Source: Rikenellaceae bacterium (GTDB lineage Bacteria; Bacteroidota; Bacteroidia; Bacteroidales; UBA932). Taken from it: a DNA stretch of 10,676 bases. Each line of letters starts with the position of its first letter. Position 1 is the stretch's first letter. Under the pieces are notes generated by a model that saw nothing but the letters and a program-made list of their open reading frames with translations, was not told the DNA's origin and did no database searches. The position numbers and the translations under genes are program-made. Of the stretch, positions 7,501-10,676 are shown in pieces. Location of the stretch: positions 1-10,676 of the forward strand of contig CAAGFN010000107.1 of assembly GCA_900769145.1 (NCBI GenBank). Direction: 5' to 3'.

Positions 7501-7683
7501 AGTCTCTATATCGGCAGCACTTGCGCCCGGGTATGCCGACATCACCATGATGACATTGGCATCGAAGTCCGGGAACTGCGCAATAGAGGTGTTTATGAAC
7601 GAGAACACTCCGAAGATGGCGAATGCCACGAAAAGCAACGTGGTCGTCACCGGATTGTTCACCGCTGTTCTGTATATACTCAT
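4567..7683 (-). CDS. RND multidrug-type efflux pump, inner-membrane subunit (AcrB/HAE1 family)
   Basis: At 1038 residues this is a full-length RND permease, which exports hydrophobic compounds from the periplasm or inner membrane in exchange for protons. It has the family architecture: a first membrane segment near 12-31, a large periplasmic loop to about 335, transmembrane segments 2-6 at about 336-485, one near 529-546, a second periplasmic loop to about 860, and segments 8-12 at 863-1020. The proton relay is intact: D399 and D400 in GMVVDDAIVALEN, and K931 in GIVVKNGIVLIDY, equivalent to D407/D408/K940 of AcrB. The motif order favours HAE1 drug-type pumps over CzcA-type metal pumps, but the substrate cannot be read. 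It lies 18 nt after the adaptor gene, and the basic C-terminal tail is cytoplasmic. There is a weak AGGGA upstream of the ATG. Confidence 0.95.
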   Translation of the reverse strand: MSIYRTAVNNPVTTTLLFVAFAIFGVFSFINTSIAQFPDFDANVIMVMSAYPGASAADIETNLTKVLENGLNGVSDLKDITSRSKENISMLILEFNYGVDIDVATNDVRDKLDLLSSSLPDQASTPVIFKFSMDDLPIYIMSATADHSLPGLNKILDDKLSTPLARIKGVGSVNVTGAPTREIQVYCDPHKLQAYGLSIAQVSSIIAYENRNVPSGNIDIGKETYSLRIQKEFKDPSELLDIVLGYRDGNAIYLRDVATIIDDVAEKEQEAITDGRRAAQISIQKQTGANSVDVIRSVKKELAKIEKTLPPDIRITQVMDSSDNIINTINSLKETIIITFLVVMLVVYVFLGRWRATFIVIISIPISLLASLIYLFATGNTLNIISMSALSIAIGMVVDDAIVALENITTHIERGEKPKEAAVHGTSEVGISIIASTLTMLCVFLPLTLVSGMAGIMFRQLGFIVSFIMIVSTTAALTLVPMMCSRMLKAQPKTGKLHTLLFTPIDKGLNAISDGYAKVINWAVRHRKTVIFSAFGILVAFVVLLGPKLKTEYFPKSDQGLVSVSLELNAGTAQEVTGALAASLYEDFKRDIPEMTVCSYTFGQADSDNAMASMRTNGSNIISMYVNLGSMEDRERSTGEIAEIVRANISKYPEIHKATVSEGMGGAGSGASLEVEIYGYDFTTTDRIARDIQNQLLARPAFTEVTLSRDQYTPEYQVDFDRSKLAANGLNSTTAAAAVSAAMSGSVNSYYREDGDEYDIRVRYARDYRMSVSDIENIIIYSGTGNPIRVKDLGNVIETEVPPTIERKNRQRVITVKGVIADGYAMSDGVAAANEILGNMDIPSEISANIAGDFEDQKEMFTSLGILMLLIIIMVYMVMASQFESFMSPFVIMFSVPFAFVGVLLGLWITDTALSVIALIGILILIGIVVKNGIVLIDYTILLRERGMGILEASVEAARSRLRPILMTTLTTVLGMIPMAVGGGEGSEMWVSLGVTVAWGLSISTLVTLVLIPTIYCIFATRQEKRKMKKAARLAAAK

Positions 7684-7701
7684 AATTGTATTCCCTTATT
7701 A

Positions 7702-8727
7702 TTACTGTACATTTACTTTTACGCCGTCCTTGAGGCTTCCCTGCCCCTTGACAACGATGGTGTCGCCTTCATTGAGGCCGCTGAGAATCTCATAGTCGGT
7801 ACCGAAATGGCGTCCGAGAGTGACGACAGTCTCCTTGACAGTATTGTCTGACTGGAGCACATATACGGAACGGACTGCGGAGCCCTGCTGCTTCACGATG
7901 CAGTTGTCCGGAACGACAACGCTGTGATTTACACCGAAGGTCACCTTCACTCTGGAATACATACCCGGCTTGAGGGCACGGTCACCGTTTGCCACGTGAA
8001 TCTCGGATGTGAATGTGTGGGTGGAAGGGTCAATGGTAGGATAAATCCTGCTGATGCGGCCTGTGAATGTCCTGCCCGGGATAGCGTCAACGGTAATCTC
8101 CACAGGGTCATTCTTCTTGACCTTGGTATAGTCGGACTCTGAGATACCTACAAGGAGCTTGACCGGAGTAACCTGTTCTACAACATAGATCGGTGTGCCT
8201 GTGTACATATCGCCCCTGTCATAGTTTCTTGCTGAAATAACACCTGAAATCGGGGAACGGAGGATGGTGTTCTCGAGGATGTTCTCATACTGGCTGCGGG
8301 ACACATTGTACTTGAGTTCCATTGCATCAAGGTCGGATTTGGAAACTCCGCCCTGCTCGTAGAGACCCTTGAGACGGGAGAACTCCACTGAGTCATTGAC
8401 CATTGAGAGCCTTGACTGGTTCAGGGAGACCTGGTCCATAACGGCCACAATCTGGCCGGCATATACGTAGTCACCTACCTCAACATTGATTTTCTGAATC
8501 CTGGAAGGACTCTGCGGGGCAATGTTGTTGGTGGCATAGGCCTCAACAGTGGATGTATATATCTCTTCCTGAGGGACGTCCTTGGACGTTGTCTGCATGA
8601 CGCTCACTGCCTGGATTCTCTCCGGCTCTGTCTGTTCTGCGGTCTGGTTGCCGGACTTGCTGTTTCCGCAGCCTGCGGCCATTCCGAGGACGCCTGCGAA
8701 AATGAAAAATTTAACTGCTGCTTTCAT
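7702..8727 (-). CDS. RND efflux adaptor lipoprotein (membrane fusion protein, HlyD/AcrA family)
   Basis: The 341-residue adaptor links the inner-membrane pump to the outer-membrane channel in the periplasm. A hydrophobic signal ends in GMAAGC with C20 as the probable lipid-modified residue, although A17 at the -3 position is less usual than leucine. The lipoyl-like halves lie at about 75-105 (VEVGDYVYAGQIVAVMD) and 150-185 (TILRSPISGVISARNYDRGD) and flank a short helical hairpin. Beta-barrel and membrane-proximal domains follow (about 188-265 and 268-341). An in-frame TTG 15 nt upstream could extend it by five residues, but the ATG at 8727 directly precedes the signal peptide and leaves a normal 18-nt gap. 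The short hairpin suits the compact adaptors of Bacteroidota HAE1 systems. It is co-transcribed with the channel and the pump. Confidence 0.93.
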   Translation of the reverse strand: MKAAVKFFIFAGVLGMAAGCGNSKSGNQTAEQTEPERIQAVSVMQTTSKDVPQEEIYTSTVEAYATNNIAPQSPSRIQKINVEVGDYVYAGQIVAVMDQVSLNQSRLSMVNDSVEFSRLKGLYEQGGVSKSDLDAMELKYNVSRSQYENILENTILRSPISGVISARNYDRGDMYTGTPIYVVEQVTPVKLLVGISESDYTKVKKNDPVEITVDAIPGRTFTGRISRIYPTIDPSTHTFTSEIHVANGDRALKPGMYSRVKVTFGVNHSVVVPDNCIVKQQGSAVRSVYVLQSDNTVKETVVTLGRHFGTDYEILSGLNEGDTIVVKGQGSLKDGVKVNVQ

Positions 8728-8745
8728 ATTGTTTACTTTCAATTA

Positions 8746-10224
8746 TTATCTGTTCTCAAGATCTGTATTTCCTTCATCATCAATGAAATCGTAGCCCATA
8801 ATCTTTTCAAGGTTGGACTTTGCGACCACGAATTCGTAAACTGTCTGCGATACCCCGAGACGGGCCTGTGTGAGGGCGAGCTGTGCGTCATTGAGCTCCG
8901 TGATGGTGCTGCGGCCCACGTTGTAGGACTTCTCGGCGATTCCGTATGCCTTGGCTGCGGTGTTGACTGCCTCCTCGGCTGCGGAGAATGACTTTATCTG
9001 GGTCTCCATTGTGTTGAGATACTGGCGGATGCCTATTTTCAACTGACGCTCGGTGTCATCCATCTGGATGCCGAGCTGGTTGGCCTGAACCTTGGCCTGG
9101 CGTACTGCATTGAGCCTCTTTCCTCCGGAGAATACAGGGATGTTCAGGCTGAGGCCGACGTATGAATATGGGGTCCACTTGTAGTTGCTGAACTTGAAGT
9201 CATTGGTCATCGCCGTCTCCATGAACGCGAAGTTGGCGGAAAGGGTCGGGGCGTATGCCAGTTTCTGGATCTTGATGTTCATTGCGAGCTGCTCGGCCTG
9301 GATGGCGAGCTGTCTCATGGTAGTATTGTACTCAAGGGAGATATCCTCACCCAGTGACTGGTCGTATGTCATCTCGGAAGCATAGTCTCCAAGTGAGCCG
9401 GCCACGTCAATGTTCTGGTCCAAATCCACGCCCATCACGGCCTTGAGCTGCCACAGGGCGAGGATTACTGAGCTTTCAGCATTGTAAACGTTAGGAATTG
9501 CGCTGGCCACAGTGGACTTGGCACGGGTAAAGTCGAGCTCGGAAGCCTTCTGCGCATTGTAGCGGAGGCGGGTCTGCTCGTAGTTCCTTACGGCATTGTC
9601 ATACACTTCCTTATAAACATCCAATGCCTCCTTGGCGAGGAGAACTGCATAGTAGGCCTGTTTTACCTGGGTCACCATATCCAGCCTGGATGAACGGGCC
9701 TTCTCGACCGCAAGTTCCACATCCATTCCGGAGAGTTTGATGCTCTTCCAGAGCTGGGCGTTGATGATAGGCATGGCGGCTGTCACACCTCCGGAATACG
9801 AATTCCATCGGCCTACCTCGATTCCGCCGCCACCGAGTGATGGTGCACCCTCGCCGCTGCCGGTTTCGGAATCTGTACCGTCAGAAGTGCCGTCACCTTC
9901 TCCTGCCTCATCGCCGCCTCCCATGAAGCTGCTCATATCCATATCCATATACATCACCTGTTTCTTGATGGTTCTCTGGAATGAGCCGGAAAGATCAATC
10001 TGGGGGAAAAGAGAGGCGTAAGTACCTTTTTTGGCATAGCCTGTTCGTTCGATTTCCATGTCTGCGACGCGAACTGATGCATTTTCACTCAATGCAATCT
10101 TCAATGCGTCGTCCAATGTAATGACCGTCGCGGTCTGTGTCGTGTCCGTTTCCTGGGCGAATGCGCCGATGGACATCAATGCCGAGCCTGCAATGAGCAG
10201 GATCCTCGGGAATCTAATCTTCAT
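8746..10224 (-). CDS. TolC-family outer-membrane efflux channel
   Basis: The 492-residue product is the outer-membrane exit duct of the tripartite pump. It has a signal peptide ending AFA with Q24 as the first mature residue, and two outer-membrane-factor repeats of long helices: the first about 36-260, the second about 295-480. TLDDALKIALSEN (36-48) and YAPTLSANFAF (324-334) begin the two repeats, and GLSLNIPVFSGGKR (357-370) is a classic family stretch. Between the first strands an unusual acidic, glycine-rich run occupies about residues 101-135; its position matches the first extracellular beta-hairpin of the barrel. A TTG nine bases upstream is in frame, but the ATG at 10224 immediately precedes the signal peptide. 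First gene of the efflux cluster, 18 nt before the adaptor. Assignment is secure; the substrate is unknown. Confidence 0.95.
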   Translation of the reverse strand: MKIRFPRILLIAGSALMSIGAFAQETDTTQTATVITLDDALKIALSENASVRVADMEIERTGYAKKGTYASLFPQIDLSGSFQRTIKKQVMYMDMDMSSFMGGGDEAGEGDGTSDGTDSETGSGEGAPSLGGGGIEVGRWNSYSGGVTAAMPIINAQLWKSIKLSGMDVELAVEKARSSRLDMVTQVKQAYYAVLLAKEALDVYKEVYDNAVRNYEQTRLRYNAQKASELDFTRAKSTVASAIPNVYNAESSVILALWQLKAVMGVDLDQNIDVAGSLGDYASEMTYDQSLGEDISLEYNTTMRQLAIQAEQLAMNIKIQKLAYAPTLSANFAFMETAMTNDFKFSNYKWTPYSYVGLSLNIPVFSGGKRLNAVRQAKVQANQLGIQMDDTERQLKIGIRQYLNTMETQIKSFSAAEEAVNTAAKAYGIAEKSYNVGRSTITELNDAQLALTQARLGVSQTVYEFVVAKSNLEKIMGYDFIDDEGNTDLENR

Positions 10225-10287
10225 ACTTATCAATTTTAACCACTATATAATTTCAAACAATCGTCCAGCAGTGACTCACGTCAGAGC

Positions 10288-10308
10288 CGGATACGGCGGG
10301 CCGTACCG
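10288..10308. repeat. GC-rich hairpin in the efflux operon leader
   Basis: TACGGC (10292-10297), GG, GCCGTA (10300-10305) is a perfect inverted repeat, and CGG (10288-10290) can pair with CCG (10306-10308) across a one-base bulge. It has no T-run on either strand. It stands out in an otherwise A/T-rich intergenic segment and may be an mRNA structure or a protein-binding site. Confidence 0.5.
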
Positions 10309-10373
10309 CAACAAGCATACCACATCAGGGTAAAATTTGACCATATCTATTCGTATTCTGGTCTTTTTTACCC

Positions 10374-10388
10374 CTAAAACAATTTTAG
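10374..10388. terminator. Weak A/T-rich hairpin after the YbaK-type gene
   Basis: CTAAAA (10374-10379), CAA, TTTTAG (10383-10388) is a perfect but A/T-rich inverted repeat 12 nt beyond the stop of the editing-domain gene. On the minus strand it is followed by GGGGTAAAAAAG rather than a T-run, so termination would be inefficient. It is listed as the only structured element directly at the gene's 3' end. Confidence 0.3.
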
Positions 10389-10400
10389 AGAACAATCTAC

Positions 10401-10676
10401 TCAGGAAATCTCGATCCATTCGTATTCCCCAGCCCACAAACTGAGGAATTTCAAGAAGCCTTCGTGTGACACTATGACACTCGCCGTATTGTCACAAGGA
10501 TGAAAGCTGACTCTTTCGGCCATTTTCAGGTCCTCGTCGATGAAAAACTTGACCCTGTGGCCATTCGGGAACAGTTCCCTGGCACTGACATCTTGTCGTA
10601 CTTCGAGAAAAGCCGGGCTTTCCGGAGTGGAGCCGGGGGCCGGTACTGCCAATCCGACATCCTGAATAAGGCCGAA
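10401..10676 (-). CDS. YbaK/ProX-type aminoacyl-tRNA editing domain protein, N-terminus cut by right edge
   Basis: Only the last 91 residues are in the window; the frame is open to the edge. It begins with FGLIQD and continues with VKFFIDEDL (42-50), FHPCDNT (58-64) and VIVSHEGFLKFL (67-78), which match the closing strands of the YbaK/EbsC fold (FGLI.D, V.V.ID..L, HPN.NT). Proteins of this type hydrolyse misacylated tRNAs, for instance Ala-tRNA(Pro) or Cys-tRNA(Pro), in the cytoplasm. Which substrate this one clears cannot be judged because the catalytic lysine region is missing. The stretch between FGLIQD and VKFFID is about 35 residues, rich in proline and serine, where most relatives have only a few residues. 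A fusion to another domain upstream cannot be excluded. Confidence 0.75.
   Translation of the reverse strand, partial: FGLIQDVGLAVPAPGSTPESPAFLEVRQDVSARELFPNGHRVKFFIDEDLKMAERVSFHPCDNTASVIVSHEGFLKFLSLWAGEYEWIEIS

Larger units (their letters stand above)
10225..10400 (-). promoter_or_regulatory. Leader and likely promoter region of the efflux operon
   Basis: This 176-nt gap contains no gene. Two weak promoter matches are visible on the minus strand. ATTG (10261-10258), 19 nt and TAAAATTG (10238-10231) would start transcription almost at the ATG, giving a nearly leaderless mRNA. TATGCTTG (10319-10312) has one mismatch to TAnnTTTG but no clear -33 box. A GC-rich hairpin (10288-10308) and the nine-base palindrome GTGACTCAC (10271-10279) lie between them and could be regulatory. 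No regulator gene is present beside the cluster within the window. Confidence 0.4.

Noticed and set aside
1..10676. CRISPR arrays, tRNA or rRNA genes, insertion sequences, prophage or defence genes
   Set aside because: No regularly spaced repeats, no cloverleaf-like or rRNA-like segments in the short gaps, and no transposase, integrase or nuclease-like proteins were seen on either strand.

Overview
The window looks like chromosomal DNA of a mid-GC Bacteroidota bacterium, most likely order Bacteroidales. The grounds are a near-perfect Bacteroidetes-type promoter (TTTG, 19 nt, TAnnTTTG), the near absence of strong Shine-Dalgarno sequences, a PorT-like outer-membrane barrel, a RicT/PSP1 protein with a Cys-rich N-terminus, and an RND pump followed by a PG0541-family gene. 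Genus cannot be fixed from the sequence alone. Every recognisable gene lies on the minus strand, so transcription runs from right to left, and coding density is very high.

Right part (10676 to 4260). The right edge holds the C-terminal part of a YbaK-type aminoacyl-tRNA editing protein. A 176-nt non-coding leader (10225-10400) separates it from a four-gene efflux cluster: outer-membrane channel (TolC family), lipoprotein adaptor (HlyD/AcrA family), inner-membrane RND pump (AcrB/HAE1 family), and a small PG0541-family protein that by eye resembles the PII signalling fold. Gaps are 18, 18 and 13 nt. Together the first three would form a tripartite proton-driven exporter across both membranes; the fourth is a candidate cytoplasmic regulator.

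Left part (4259 to 1). A 119-nt gap contains a well-formed promoter whose -33 box sits in the loop of a long inverted repeat. It reads into a compact apparent operon: thioredoxin, an outer-membrane beta-barrel protein, a LOG-family phosphoribohydrolase, a long-chain polyprenyl diphosphate synthase, DNA polymerase III delta' (holB), and after 56 nt ricT, cut by the left edge. Junctions are TAATG (1-nt overlap), 3 nt, 1 nt and GTGA (4-nt overlap), which points to translational coupling. The holB-ricT pair recalls the conserved order known from Firmicutes.

There are no tRNAs, rRNAs, CRISPR arrays, insertion sequences or signs of recent transfer. The region is mostly conserved housekeeping and transport. 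The points most worth a second look are the PII-like pump-associated gene, the promoter/hairpin overlap, the acidic glycine-rich insert in the TolC protein, and an insert in the YbaK domain.
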